DNA of 49,563 nucleotides from JAOADN01 sp049323795 (GCA_049323795.1 JBMOOH010000057.1:1-49563), one strand, 5' to 3'. Counted from the first letter of the stretch, positions 40,389-49,129 are shown. Numbers and translations are program-made. Notes: generated from the letters alone by a model not told the origin.

Positions 40389-40483
40389 CAGGAGCGGCCC
40401 CTTCCGTTCGTCCTGCGTCATGGCGGGGCAGATGGGCCATGCTTGCGCAGTGTAACAGACGGGGAAAACCTGCCCCGGGCCGA

Positions 40484-40516
40484 TGACGTTGCGTCACGCG
40501 GGATGACGTGACGTCA
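40484..40516. promoter_or_regulatory. Two TGACG inverted repeats between the MerR genes
   Basis: TGACG-TTG-CGTCA (40484-40496) and TGACGTGACGTCA (40504-40516) start exactly 20 bp apart. They lie about 100 bp upstream of the fad-proximal MerR start, and the second overlaps the stop codon of the other MerR gene. MerR proteins bind inverted repeats, so one or both neighbours may bind here (inference). Confidence 0.5.
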
Positions 40517-40903
40517 GCTTCCGCCTGCGTCCGACGCTGCCAGAAGTTCGGCCGTCTGGTCGCGGAGCGCCCTGAGGTCGGCGATGGTCGTGTCGAGGTC
40601 GGCGCGCTGCCGTTCGAGTTCGAGGATCTGGCGGTCGGCATACTCGATCCAGACGCGATACTGCGCGTCGGTGCCCTTCTGGTCATAGAGAAGAAGCCAC
40701 TGGCGGATTTCCTCGAGGCTGAAACCGAAGCGGCGGCCGCGCAGGATCAGCGTCATCCGGGCGACCTCGCGCGGGCCGTAGAAACGGGCGCGATTGTCCT
40801 TCCGGGGGCTCAGAAGCTCGATGTATTCGTAGTAGCGCAAGGTGCGCGGCGTCACGTCGAAGCGCGCGCACATCTCCTTGAAGCTGAGTTCCGTATCCGG
40901 CAC
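40514..40903 (-). CDS. MerR-family transcriptional regulator (distal)
   Basis: A 129-aa MerR regulator clearly paralogous to the one at 39996: LSFKEMCARFDVTPRTLRYYEYIELLSPRKDNRARFYGPREVARMTLILRGRRFGFSLEEIRQWLLLY, then a coiled coil (YADRQILELERQRADLDTTIADLRALRDQTAELLAA). No effector cysteines. The start at 40903 is unambiguous. Together the two genes look like a tandem duplication upstream of the beta-oxidation operon. It is divergent from the thioesterase at 41044. Confidence 0.92.
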   Translation of the reverse strand: MPDTELSFKEMCARFDVTPRTLRYYEYIELLSPRKDNRARFYGPREVARMTLILRGRRFGFSLEEIRQWLLLYDQKGTDAQYRVWIEYADRQILELERQRADLDTTIADLRALRDQTAELLAASDAGGS

Positions 40904-41043
40904 CGCTCAACCCTCCGGTGCAAAGCGTAACGTGGGCGGAAGCGGGCGGCAACGGGGCGCGGCAACGGGGTGCGGCCGTCGGCCGCCCCTTGCGGCGCGC
41001 GGGGCGAGAGGACAAGAAGGACGGGCAACCGGGAACGAGGACC

Positions 41044-41517
41044 ATGTCGGACGAGCTGCTGGATGCGCGCGGGTTCCTTGACGCCCTGCCCTATGCGCGG
41101 GCCCTCGGGATGCGGTTCACGCATCTGGGCGACGGCGTGGCCGAGATCGTCATGGACTACGCGGCGCGCCTTGTGGGCGACCCCGAGACGGGGGTGATCC
41201 ATGGCGGGGCGGTCTCGGCGCTGCTCGACACCTGTTCCGGGGCGGCGGTGATGAGCCATCCGTCGAAGACGCTGACCACCGCGACGCTCGACCTCAGGAT
41301 CGACTACATGCGCCCCGCAGTGCCGGGGAAGGCGATCACCGCGCGGGCGGAGTGCCACCACGTCACCCGCTCGGTCGCCTTCGTGCGGGCCACTGCGGAC
41401 GACGGGGCAGGCGAGGTGCCGGTGGCGATGGCGACCGGATCGTTCACCGTCGAATGGCCCGCCCCGGGGCCGCCGGATCCGTCGGCGCCGGTCCGTCCTG
41501 CGGGGGACGGGCGATGA
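41044..41517 (+). CDS. PaaI-family thioesterase (first of pair)
   Basis: A 157-aa hot-dog thioesterase. TGVIHGGAVSALLDTCSGAAVMSH near residues 55-77 is the PaaI active-site pattern (HGG...D), with LTTATLDLRIDYMRPAVPGKAI after it. Members hydrolyse acyl-CoA or aryl-CoA esters. The C-terminal GPPDPSAPVRPAGDGR tail is Pro-rich. The stop overlaps the next thioesterase start (ATGA). ATG at 41044 with a purine-rich AACGAGGACC upstream. Confidence 0.9.
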   Translation: MSDELLDARGFLDALPYARALGMRFTHLGDGVAEIVMDYAARLVGDPETGVIHGGAVSALLDTCSGAAVMSHPSKTLTTATLDLRIDYMRPAVPGKAITARAECHHVTRSVAFVRATADDGAGEVPVAMATGSFTVEWPAPGPPDPSAPVRPAGDGR

Positions 41518-42044
41518 GCCGCCGGCCCCCGCCCGAACCCGTGCAGGTGGTCAAGGGCCGCCGGGATGCGGCCTTGGCCGCGCTGGTGGCGCGGATCCCC
41601 TTCGTCACCTTCCTCGGCGTGCAGTTCGACCGGCGCGGCGACGAACTGACGGCGGTCATGCCCTTCGACGAGAAGCTGATCGGGAACCCGCTGCTTCCGG
41701 CGCTGCATGGCGGCGCGACGGCCGGCTTCCTCGAGATCGCGGCGATCGTGGAACTGGGCTGGACCGCGATCTGGGAAGAGATCGAGACGACCCGGCCCGA
41801 CCCCGACAGCCTCGGGCAGGCGATCCCGGCGCATCTTCTGAAGCTGCCGAAGACGATCGGGTTCACGGTGGACTTCCTCCGCTCGGGCCTGCCCCGCGAT
41901 GCCTATGCGCGGGCACGGGTGAACCGCTCGGGGCGGCGCTATGCGAGCGTCCATGTCGAGGCGTGGCAGGACAACCGCCTTCGCCCCTTCGCGCAGGCGA
42001 CGGGGCACTTCCTGATGCCCGGGCCGGCCGTCGGCGGAGAATGA
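41514..42044 (+). CDS. PaaI-family thioesterase (second of pair)
   Basis: A 176-aa hot-dog protein: YP-like IPFVTFLGVQFDRRGDELTAVMPFDEKLIGNPLLPALHGGATAGFLEIAAIVELG, then KTIGFTVDFLRSGLPRDAYARARVNRSGRRYASVHVEAWQ. The HGG motif is kept, but the acidic residue after it is Glu (GFLE) rather than Asp. It overlaps the first thioesterase and the MATE gene by 4 bp each (ATGA), so all three are translated together. The pair may form a heteromer (inference). Confidence 0.88.
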   Translation: MSRRPPPEPVQVVKGRRDAALAALVARIPFVTFLGVQFDRRGDELTAVMPFDEKLIGNPLLPALHGGATAGFLEIAAIVELGWTAIWEEIETTRPDPDSLGQAIPAHLLKLPKTIGFTVDFLRSGLPRDAYARARVNRSGRRYASVHVEAWQDNRLRPFAQATGHFLMPGPAVGGE

Positions 42045-43459
42045 CCGGGATCACCCATGGCCGTGTCCTCAGGATCGCGGCGCCGATCGTGCTGTCGAAC
42101 GCGACCGTCCCGCTTCTCGGGGCGGTGAACACGGGCGTCGTCGGGCAACTCGGGCAGGCCGCACCGATCGGGGCGGTGGGGATCGGGGCGGTGGTCCTCG
42201 CCACGCTCTACTGGGTGTTCGGCTTCCTGCGGATGGGGACGAGCGGCCTGGCCGCGCAGGCGCACGGGGCGGGGGACCGGCGCGAGACGGCGGCGGTGCT
42301 CTTGCGCGCGCTCATGATCGGCGGCACGGCGGGCCTCGCGTTCATCCTGCTTCAGCACGCGCTTTTCGCGGCGGCCTTCGCCGTCGCGCCCGCCTCGGAC
42401 GAGGTGGAGGCGCTGGCGCGCGCCTACCTTGCGATCCGCATCTGGGGCGCCCCGGCCACCATCGCCGTCTACGCGGTCGAAGGCTGGCTTCTTGCGACCG
42501 AGCGGACTCGGCCGATCTTCCTTCTCCAGGTGTTCCGCAACGGGGCGAACGTGGTCCTCGACATCTGGTTCGTCCTCGGCCTCGGCTGGGGCGTGCCGGG
42601 GGTCGCGGCGGCGACGCTGATCGCCGAATGGGGCGGGCTGGCCCTGGGCATCTGGTTCTGCCGGGGGGCCTTCGCGGGCGGCCTCTGGCGGGAATCGGGG
42701 CTGATCCTCGATCCCGTCCGCCTGAGGCGGATGGCGGCGGTCAACGGCGACATCATGATCCGCTCGGTACTTCTGCAGGTCAGCTTCACGGCGTTCCTCT
42801 TCCTCGGTGCACGGTTCGGCGACGTGACGCTGGCGGCGAACCAGGTGCTTCTCCAGTTCCTCGAGATCACCGCCTACGCGCTCGACGGCTTCGCCTTCGC
42901 CGCCGAGACGCTGGTGGGGCAGGCCGTCGGGGCGGGCGCGGTGCTGGCGGTCAGGCGGTCGTCGCTGGTGACGAGCCAGTGGGGCGTGGGCGGCGCGGTG
43001 GTGTTGGGGGTGGTGTTCTGGCTGATGGGACCGGCGATCATCGACCTGATGGCGAAGGATCCGGCCGTGCAGGCCGAGGCGCGGAGGGTCCTGCCCTGGG
43101 TCGCGCTTGCGCCGGTCATCGGGATCGCGAGCTGGATGTTCGACGGCATCTTCATCGGCGCGACGCTGACGCGCGAGATGCGCCGGACTATGACATGGTC
43201 GGTCGCGGTCTATGCCGCCGCGCTGGCGGTGCTGGTGCCGGCGTTCGGCAACCACGGGCTCTGGGCGGGGCTGATGGTCCTGAACCTGACGCGGGGGCTG
43301 ACGATGGCGCGGCTCTATCCGCTCGCCGAAATCGCGGCGGGTCAGAGCCAGCGGGCGCGGTCGGTGCCCGCGGCCTCGGCGACCGAGGCGAAGCCGTCGC
43401 GCGCGAGAAGACGGTCAAGGCCGCGCGCGATGTCCGACACGAGCGACAGGCCGCCATAG
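42041..43459 (+). CDS. MATE-family efflux transporter
   Basis: A 472-aa multidrug and toxin extrusion protein with about twelve TM segments. The opening GRVLRIAAPIVLSNATVPLLGAVNTGVVGQLG and the second half VNGDIMIRSVLLQVSFTAFLFLGARFGDVTLAANQVLLQ plus AETLVGQAVGAG are typical of the DinF-like branch. It overlaps the preceding thioesterase by 4 bp. The last 39 or so codons run antisense into pyrD (118-bp overlap) and encode an Arg/Ser-rich tail not expected in the family. Confidence 0.9.
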   Translation: MTGITHGRVLRIAAPIVLSNATVPLLGAVNTGVVGQLGQAAPIGAVGIGAVVLATLYWVFGFLRMGTSGLAAQAHGAGDRRETAAVLLRALMIGGTAGLAFILLQHALFAAAFAVAPASDEVEALARAYLAIRIWGAPATIAVYAVEGWLLATERTRPIFLLQVFRNGANVVLDIWFVLGLGWGVPGVAAATLIAEWGGLALGIWFCRGAFAGGLWRESGLILDPVRLRRMAAVNGDIMIRSVLLQVSFTAFLFLGARFGDVTLAANQVLLQFLEITAYALDGFAFAAETLVGQAVGAGAVLAVRRSSLVTSQWGVGGAVVLGVVFWLMGPAIIDLMAKDPAVQAEARRVLPWVALAPVIGIASWMFDGIFIGATLTREMRRTMTWSVAVYAAALAVLVPAFGNHGLWAGLMVLNLTRGLTMARLYPLAEIAAGQSQRARSVPAASATEAKPSRARRRSRPRAMSDTSDRPP

Positions 43460-44400
43460 ACGAGCGCGGTGTAGATCTGCACGGCGGAGGCGCCGGCGCG
43501 GATCTTGGCGTAGGCATCCTCGGCGCTGGCGATCCCGCCGGTGCCGATCAGGGGGAGGCGCGCCTCGGTCAGCTTCGAAAGGCGGGCGAGGACGCGGGTG
43601 GATTTCCCGAAGAGCGGCGCACCGGAGAGGCCCCCGGTTTCGCCGGCATGCGGCGAGCGGAGGCCGTCGCGCGAGAGCGTGGTATTCGTGGCGATGATTG
43701 CGTCGATGCCGACGCCCAGCGCGACCGCGGCCACGTCGGCGAGATCGGCCTCCGACAGGTCGGGGGCGATCTTGAGAAAGACGGGGATGCGGCGGGAAAG
43801 GCCGTCTCGGGTGGCGAGGACACCGGTGAGAAGCCCGGTCAGCGCCGCCTTGCCCTGAAGGTCGCGCAGACGCTCGGTGTTGGGCGAGGACACGTTGACG
43901 GTCGCAAAATCGACATGCGGCCCTGCGAGCGCCAGCACCTTGGCGAAGTCGCCCGCCCGGTCGGCGCTGTCCTTGTTCGCGCCGAGGTTCAGGCCCAGGG
44001 GGACCGTCCGGCGCGCACGGGAGAGGCGGTCCGCGATGACCTCGGCGCCGTCGTTGTTGAAGCCGAAGCGGTTGATCGCGGCGCGGTCCTCGGTCAGCCG
44101 GAAGAGGCGCGGCCTGGGGTTGCCGGGCTGCGGACGCGGGGTCGCGGCGCCCACCTCGACGAAGCCGAAGCCCGCGCGGGCGAGCGCCTCCACCGCCTCG
44201 GCGTTCTTGTCGTAGCCGGCGGCGAGGCCCACGGGGTTCGGCAGGTCGAGCCCGGCGAGCGAGGTCCGCAGGCGGGGCGATGTGACGGGGCCGGGCAGGG
44301 GCACCAGACCCGCTTTCAGCGCGCGGATCGACAGGCCGTGCGCGGCCTCGGGGTCCATCCGGTGCAGGACGGCGAGGCCGAGCCGCTCGACAGGCGTCAC
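43342..44400 (-). CDS. pyrD: Quinone-dependent dihydroorotate dehydrogenase (class 2)
   Basis: Fourth step of pyrimidine synthesis, oxidising dihydroorotate with FMN and quinone at the inner membrane. The 352-aa product has the class 2 N-terminal helix region (LAVLHRMDPEAAHGLSIRALKAGLVP), PNPVGLAAGYDKNAEAV, FGFVEVGAATPRPQPGNPRPRLFRL, INRFGFNN, VNVSSPNTERLRDLQGK and ATNTTLSRDGL, ending LPLIGTGGI and QIYTALVYGG. The start is GTG at 44400, overlapping the DUF952 stop as GTGA. Its 3' end overlaps the MATE gene tail-to-tail by 118 bp. Confidence 0.95.
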   Translation of the reverse strand: MTPVERLGLAVLHRMDPEAAHGLSIRALKAGLVPLPGPVTSPRLRTSLAGLDLPNPVGLAAGYDKNAEAVEALARAGFGFVEVGAATPRPQPGNPRPRLFRLTEDRAAINRFGFNNDGAEVIADRLSRARRTVPLGLNLGANKDSADRAGDFAKVLALAGPHVDFATVNVSSPNTERLRDLQGKAALTGLLTGVLATRDGLSRRIPVFLKIAPDLSEADLADVAAVALGVGIDAIIATNTTLSRDGLRSPHAGETGGLSGAPLFGKSTRVLARLSKLTEARLPLIGTGGIASAEDAYAKIRAGASAVQIYTALVYGGLSLVSDIARGLDRLLARDGFASVAEAAGTDRARWL

Positions 44401-44735
44401 AGGACGCCTTCGGGGAAGATATGGCCGGTCGCGCCCAGCGGCAGGGACTTGTCCCAGACCACGTCCGTCAGCCGCAGCATCCGGTAGAGGTGCGGGAAAA
44501 GCTGTCCGCCGCGCGAGGGTTCCCACTTCAGGTCCGCGGCCATACGGTCGGTATCGACGGCGACGAGGACGAGGTCGCTCTCGGTGCCGAAGTGCCTCTC
44601 GGCCGTTTCGGTGACCTGCTGGGCGGTCGAGAAATGGATGTAGCCGTCCGCCAGATCGACCGGCGCGCCGGCGGTCTTGCCCGCGGCGCGGAACGCGTCC
44701 CATTCGGTGCGGCGGAAGATCTTGAAGATGAGCAT
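44397..44735 (-). CDS. DUF952 family protein
   Basis: A 112-aa protein. MLIFKIFRRTEWDAFRAAGKTAGAPVDLADGYIHFSTAQQVTETAERHF and LVLVAVDTDRMAADLKWEPSRGGQLFPHLYRML match the DUF952 pattern (DGFIHFSTxxQV...LKxExSRGGxLFPHLYG). Function unknown; some members relate to glutathione S-transferase-like or ADP-ribosyl folds. It precedes and overlaps pyrD by 4 bp. Confidence 0.9.
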   Translation of the reverse strand: MLIFKIFRRTEWDAFRAAGKTAGAPVDLADGYIHFSTAQQVTETAERHFGTESDLVLVAVDTDRMAADLKWEPSRGGQLFPHLYRMLRLTDVVWDKSLPLGATGHIFPEGVL

Positions 44736-44890
44736 GGCCCCCTCTCTGCCCCTGCCGCCGGCTCGGGTCAATGGCGAAGGAACCGAGGGGCACCGTCCGG
44801 CGCCGGACATGATGGCGCGGGGAAGAGCGAGCGCCAGAGTTGATCGACTCATGCCACCCGTCCAGACTTCCTGCCGCAACCGGAGAGGGA

Positions 44891-46423
44891 ATGACCGACA
44901 TGAGAGGATCACTGAAGCACCCCCTTGGCGCGGCGCTGCTGGCCGGCGCGGCGGCAATCGCGGCCGGTTCGGACGTGCGGGCAGAGAGCGTCAGGATCAC
45001 GCTCGTCGCGATCGGCGACGTCTACAGCTTCCAGGAAGAGGACGGGCGCGGCGGCCCGGCCCGGATCAACGCGATCGCACGGGCCGAACGCGCGGCGAAC
45101 CCCAACACGCTCTACCTCTTCACCGGGGACATGCTCTCGCCCTCGATCCTGTCGGGCTTCGACGGCGGCCAGAACATGATCGACCTGACGAACATCGTGC
45201 CCTTCGACCTTGCCGTGCCGGGGAACCACGAATTCGATTTCGGCCCCGACAACTTCATGGCGAAGATGCGGGCATCGAACTACCCTTGGGCCGCGGTCAA
45301 CATCACCGACGCCGCGGGGCAGGTGCCGGAGGGCCTTGGCGGCGTGACCGTGAAGGACGTGGGCGGCGTGAAGGTCGCGCTGATCCCCGTCGCGCAGGAC
45401 ACGACGCCCGAGGTTGCATCGCCTGGCGAACTCAGGTTCCTGCCCACGGTCGCATCGGCCATCGACGCGGCCAGGGCCGCCCGGAGGGACGGGGCGGACC
45501 TCGTCGTGGGACTTGTCCAGACCGACCGGCAGAACGACAGCGAAATCGTCGGCTCGGGGGCCTTCGACGTGGTCCTGTCGGGCGACGACCACCTCTACGC
45601 CACCTCCTACGACGGGCGGACGGCCTATGTGGAAACCGGGATCGACGGCCGCTATGTCGCGCCGCTCGACCTGACGGTCGAGGTGGGGACCGACAAGGAC
45701 GGCAGGCGCACGGTCGGCTGGACCCCGTCGTTCCGGTTCATCGACACCGCCTCGGTCACGCCCGACCCCGAGACCCAGGCGAAGGTTGACGCGCTGAAGG
45801 CGCAACTCGACAAGGAACTGGCGGTCGAGATCGGGACGGTCGAGGGGCCGATGGATTCCCGGCGCAACGTCGTGAGGGGCGAGGAATCGGCGGTCGGCAA
45901 CCTGATCGCCGACGCGATCCGCGAGGCGACCGGGGCGGATGTCGCGATCATGAACGGGGGCGGCATCCGCGCCGACCGGACCTACGATCCGGGCTCCAGG
46001 CTCACCCGCGGCGACATCTTCGCGGAACTGCCCTTCGGCAACAGGACGGTGCTGACGGAGCTTCCCGGCCGCCAGATCCTTCTCGCGCTGGAAAACGGCG
46101 TCAGCCAGGTCGAGAAGGGATCGGGCCGCTTCCCGCAGGTTTCGGGGATGACCTACATCTTCGACCCGACCGCGCCGGCCGGCAGCCGCGTCTCCGGGGT
46201 GACGGTGGGCGGCCGGCCGCTCGACCCCGACAAGGTCTACAGGCTTGCCACCAATGATTACGTGCTCGGCGGCGGCGACGGCTATTCGGCGCTCGGCGGC
46301 GGCAAGGTCATCATCGACGGCGGCAACGGCAACCTGATGGCGAATGACGTGATCGCCTACATCGCCAGGACCGGCAAGGCGACGGCGAAGGTCGAGGGGC
46401 GGATCAGGAAGCTCGGCGGCTGA
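44891..46423 (+). CDS. Periplasmic bifunctional metallophosphatase / 5'-nucleotidase
   Basis: A 510-aa two-domain UshA-type protein. A signal peptide (hydrophobic GAALLAGAAAIAAG, cleavage after VRA near residue 31) sends it to the periplasm. The metallophosphoesterase domain has IGDVYSF (Asp43; the usual DxH His is Tyr45), LFTGDMLSPS (Asp80), VPGNHEFDFG (residues 110-118) and SGDDHLY. The C-terminal nucleotidase domain has NLIADAIREATGADVAIMNGGGIRAD and NDYVLGGGDGYSAL. It scavenges phosphate or nucleosides from nucleotides. Start at 44891 or 44900. Confidence 0.9.
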   Translation: MTDMRGSLKHPLGAALLAGAAAIAAGSDVRAESVRITLVAIGDVYSFQEEDGRGGPARINAIARAERAANPNTLYLFTGDMLSPSILSGFDGGQNMIDLTNIVPFDLAVPGNHEFDFGPDNFMAKMRASNYPWAAVNITDAAGQVPEGLGGVTVKDVGGVKVALIPVAQDTTPEVASPGELRFLPTVASAIDAARAARRDGADLVVGLVQTDRQNDSEIVGSGAFDVVLSGDDHLYATSYDGRTAYVETGIDGRYVAPLDLTVEVGTDKDGRRTVGWTPSFRFIDTASVTPDPETQAKVDALKAQLDKELAVEIGTVEGPMDSRRNVVRGEESAVGNLIADAIREATGADVAIMNGGGIRADRTYDPGSRLTRGDIFAELPFGNRTVLTELPGRQILLALENGVSQVEKGSGRFPQVSGMTYIFDPTAPAGSRVSGVTVGGRPLDPDKVYRLATNDYVLGGGDGYSALGGGKVIIDGGNGNLMANDVIAYIARTGKATAKVEGRIRKLGG

Positions 46424-46769
46424 GGCGCGCGGAAAAGGGCGGCGGCGAGCCGCCCCCGCCGCGGCCGGGGGAGCAGGCGGAAGGGCCCGCGCTTCCGGGC
46501 CTCCGGACGGGTTGCAGGCTTGTGCGGCCATCCTGTCTTCGGCCCGGGTGCGGGCGCCTCGGGATTACCCTGCCTTCCGTTGTCGTGGCGGAACTGTCCG
46601 GGGCCGTTCCGGGCAATGACCTGCCGGAGGGGGGCGGGCCGGACCATCACGCAGGCGGGGACGGCGGCGGGGACGGTCAAATTTTAACCGGATCGTAAGG
46701 GTGAGGCGGTTCCATGGGTCCCATGACGATCCCGGCGGGTGCCGGCGGTCGGGCCCCGGCAGAAGGTCG
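46424..46769. other. Non-coding spacer with a GC hairpin
   Basis: Gap of 346 bp between the nucleotidase and the next gene. GGGCGGC (46437-46443) and GCCGCCC (46449-46455) form a 7-bp stem with a GGCGA loop, which may terminate nucleotidase transcription though no U-run follows. The rest shows no supported gene; TTTTAACCGGATCGTAAG at 46681-46698 is a short AT-richer patch that might be part of a promoter. Confidence 0.5.
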
Positions 46770-47156
46770 ATGGACATGGACATGCAGGAAGACAGGGATG
46801 TTGCGGGCCGCCATCAGCGGTTCCGCGAACTTGTCGAACGGCAGCGCGAGTTCGACGTCGATCTGCAGGCCATCCTGGCGGCGCAGAAGCTTCAGCGTGA
46901 CGCGATCGGGCGCGGCATCTGGGAACTGCGGCGCGGACAGAGACCGGTGGGATGGTGCAGCCACTGCGCCGAGCCGATCTATCTTCACGAACTGGCCGGG
47001 GCTTCGGCAGGACCATCGACCCAGGCCTCGCTCTGCCATCGCCACAGTGGCGATGCCGGTGCCGGGCAGGCCCTGCCGGACGGTGCAGGCATCGCGGCCG
47101 CCCGGCCGGTCCCGCCAGCACAGAGGTTCGCAACGCCGGCCCGGGCGACCGGCTGA
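46770..47156 (+). CDS. Hypothetical protein with a possible zinc ribbon
   Basis: A 128-aa product I do not recognise. Residues about 14-56 form a basic helix or coiled coil (HQRFRELVERQREFDVDLQAILAAQKLQRDAIGRGIWELRRGQ), followed by GWCSHCAEPIYLHELAG...LCHRHSG, a CxxC...CxH set that resembles a DksA/TraR-type zinc finger (GxCxxCGxxI...C). The last 35 residues are Ala/Pro-rich and may be non-conserved. AAGG is 5 nt before the ATG at 46770. Coding status is supported by the helix-zinc layout but not certain. Confidence 0.5.
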   Translation: MDMDMQEDRDVAGRHQRFRELVERQREFDVDLQAILAAQKLQRDAIGRGIWELRRGQRPVGWCSHCAEPIYLHELAGASAGPSTQASLCHRHSGDAGAGQALPDGAGIAAARPVPPAQRFATPARATG

Positions 47157-47222
47157 ACCGGCCGGACCGGACGGCCGCCCCGCGCGACCGGTTCCCGGGG
47201 CTTCAGCCCGTTTCCCCGGAGG

Positions 47223-49013
47223 TCACTCGGCCGCCAGCCCCTCGGTGAACTGGAGACGCGCGAGCCGCGCATAGAGGCCGCCCTGTGCGACCAGCGCGTC
47301 ATGGGTTCCCTCTGCCACGACGCGTCCGGCATCGAAGACGACGATGCGGTCGGCCTTCTTCACCGTTGCCAGCCGGTGCGCCACGATCAGCGTCGTGCGT
47401 CCGCGCGACAGCCCTTCGACGGCACTCTGCACCGCCCGTTCGCTTTCGGCGTCGAGCGCGCTTGTCGCCTCGTCGAGGAGCAGCACCGCCGCATCCCTCA
47501 GGATGGCCCGCGCGATCGCGATCCTCTGCTTCTGCCCTCCCGAGAGCATCACTCCGCGCTCGCCCACGTAGGTGTCGTAGCCGTCGGGCAGGGCGGCAAG
47601 GAAATCGTGCGCGGCGGCGGCGCGGGCTGCCTGCTCGACCTCGGCGTCCGAGGCATCGGGCCGCCCGAAGCGGATGTTCTCCCGCGCGGTGGCCGCGAAG
47701 ATCACCGGGTCCTGCGGGACCAGCGCCATGACCTTCCTGAAATCGGACCGTGCCATGTCGCGCAGGTCGATGCCGTCCAGCCTGACGCTGCCGGCGTCGG
47801 GATCCCAGAACCGCTGCAGAAGCTGTATCACGGTCGTCTTCCCCGCCCCGGACGGACCGACCAGCGCCACCGTCTCGCCGGGCCGGACGGTCAGGCTGAC
47901 GCTGTCGAGCGCCGAGACGGTTGGCCGCGACGGATACCGGAAGGTGACGTTCTCGAAGCTGATCGCCCCCTTGGATGGCCTCGGCACCGGCACCGGGGCG
48001 GCCGGGTCGCGGACCGTGTCGTCCGCCGCGAGCAGTTCGGCCAGCCGCTCGGCCGCGCCCGCCGCGCGCTGCACCTCGCCCCAGATCTCGGACAAGGCGC
48101 CGACCGCCCCCGCGACCATGACCGCATAGATGACGAACTGGACCAGTTCCCCGGCGGTCATCGCGCCGGCGCCCACGTCGCGGGCGCCGATCCAGAGGAC
48201 GCCGACGATCCCCGCGAACACGAGGAAGATGACGATCGCCGTCATCACCGCCCGCGTTCCGATCCGCACCCGGGCCGAGTCGAAGGCACGTTCGGTCAGG
48301 GCGGCAAAGGCGGCGCGGCTCTCGCCTTCGTGGGTGAATGCCTGCACGGTCTGGACCGCCAGCAACGCCTCCGACGCCCCGCCCGCGGAGGCCGCGATCA
48401 GATCCTGGTTCTCGCGCGAAAGCCGGCGCAGCCTGCGTCCGAGCGTGACGATCGGAACGATGACGGCCGGCACGATCAGCAGCACGAGGAGCGTGAGCTT
48501 GTAGGACGTGACCATGAGCAGGACAAGCCCGCCCGCCAGCATCAGAAGGTTCCGCAGCGCAACCGAAATCGAGGATCCGATGACACTGAGGATGAGCGTG
48601 GTGTCGGTCGTGATGCGGCTCAGGACCTCGCCCGTCAGGATCGTCTCGAAGAACGCGGGAGACATGCCGAGCACCCGGTCGAAGACCGCGCGGCGGATGT
48701 CGGCCACCACCCGTTCGCCGAGGCGCGTCACGAAGTAGTAGCGCAGGCCGGTCCCGACCGCGAGCACGCCGGCGATGGCAAGGGCCGCTCCGAAGTAGCG
48801 GTCGAGGAGGGCGTCCCCGCTCCCGAACCCGTCGATCACCCGCCGGACCGCGAGCGGCAGCGCAAGACTCACGGCCGCGGTGAGGACCAGGGCCGCAAGG
48901 GCAAGGACAGCAAGCCCGCGATAGGGCCGGATGAACGGCCAGAGCCCGGCGAGCGCCCCGACACGCCGTGACGCTGCGCGTTCTTCTGTCGTGGGTTCGC
49001 CTGAACGGGCCAT
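47223..49013 (-). CDS. ABC exporter, MsbA/LmrA type (fused permease and ATPase)
   Basis: A 596-aa half-transporter. Six TM helices lie in about residues 25-310 (ABC_membrane domain). The nucleotide-binding domain has Walker A VGPSGAGKTTVIQLL, Q-loop ALVPQDPVIFAATARENIRFG, signature LSGGQKQRIAIARAIL, Walker B VLLLDEATSALD and the switch VAHRLATV. It works as a homodimer exporting lipids or hydrophobic compounds; substrate not determined. The start at 49013 follows AGGGGAC. It lies 116 bp downstream of tRNA-Gly on the same strand. Confidence 0.95.
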   Translation of the reverse strand: MARSGEPTTEERAASRRVGALAGLWPFIRPYRGLAVLALAALVLTAAVSLALPLAVRRVIDGFGSGDALLDRYFGAALAIAGVLAVGTGLRYYFVTRLGERVVADIRRAVFDRVLGMSPAFFETILTGEVLSRITTDTTLILSVIGSSISVALRNLLMLAGGLVLLMVTSYKLTLLVLLIVPAVIVPIVTLGRRLRRLSRENQDLIAASAGGASEALLAVQTVQAFTHEGESRAAFAALTERAFDSARVRIGTRAVMTAIVIFLVFAGIVGVLWIGARDVGAGAMTAGELVQFVIYAVMVAGAVGALSEIWGEVQRAAGAAERLAELLAADDTVRDPAAPVPVPRPSKGAISFENVTFRYPSRPTVSALDSVSLTVRPGETVALVGPSGAGKTTVIQLLQRFWDPDAGSVRLDGIDLRDMARSDFRKVMALVPQDPVIFAATARENIRFGRPDASDAEVEQAARAAAAHDFLAALPDGYDTYVGERGVMLSGGQKQRIAIARAILRDAAVLLLDEATSALDAESERAVQSAVEGLSRGRTTLIVAHRLATVKKADRIVVFDAGRVVAEGTHDALVAQGGLYARLARLQFTEGLAAE

Positions 49014-49129
49014 GTCGTCCCCTGTCTCGGTCGAGAAGGCTTTTCGCCGAACGGGTCGCGGCGGGCAACCCCACTCGTCTCCTGCGCCGGCCCCAGACGG
49101 GCAACGCCTCGCAGGTGCCACGACGGCTA

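Noticed and set aside
47301..48971. Long forward open frame opposite the ABC exporter
   Set aside because: Antisense to a complete ABC transporter; composition is His/Arg/Asp-rich shadow sequence.
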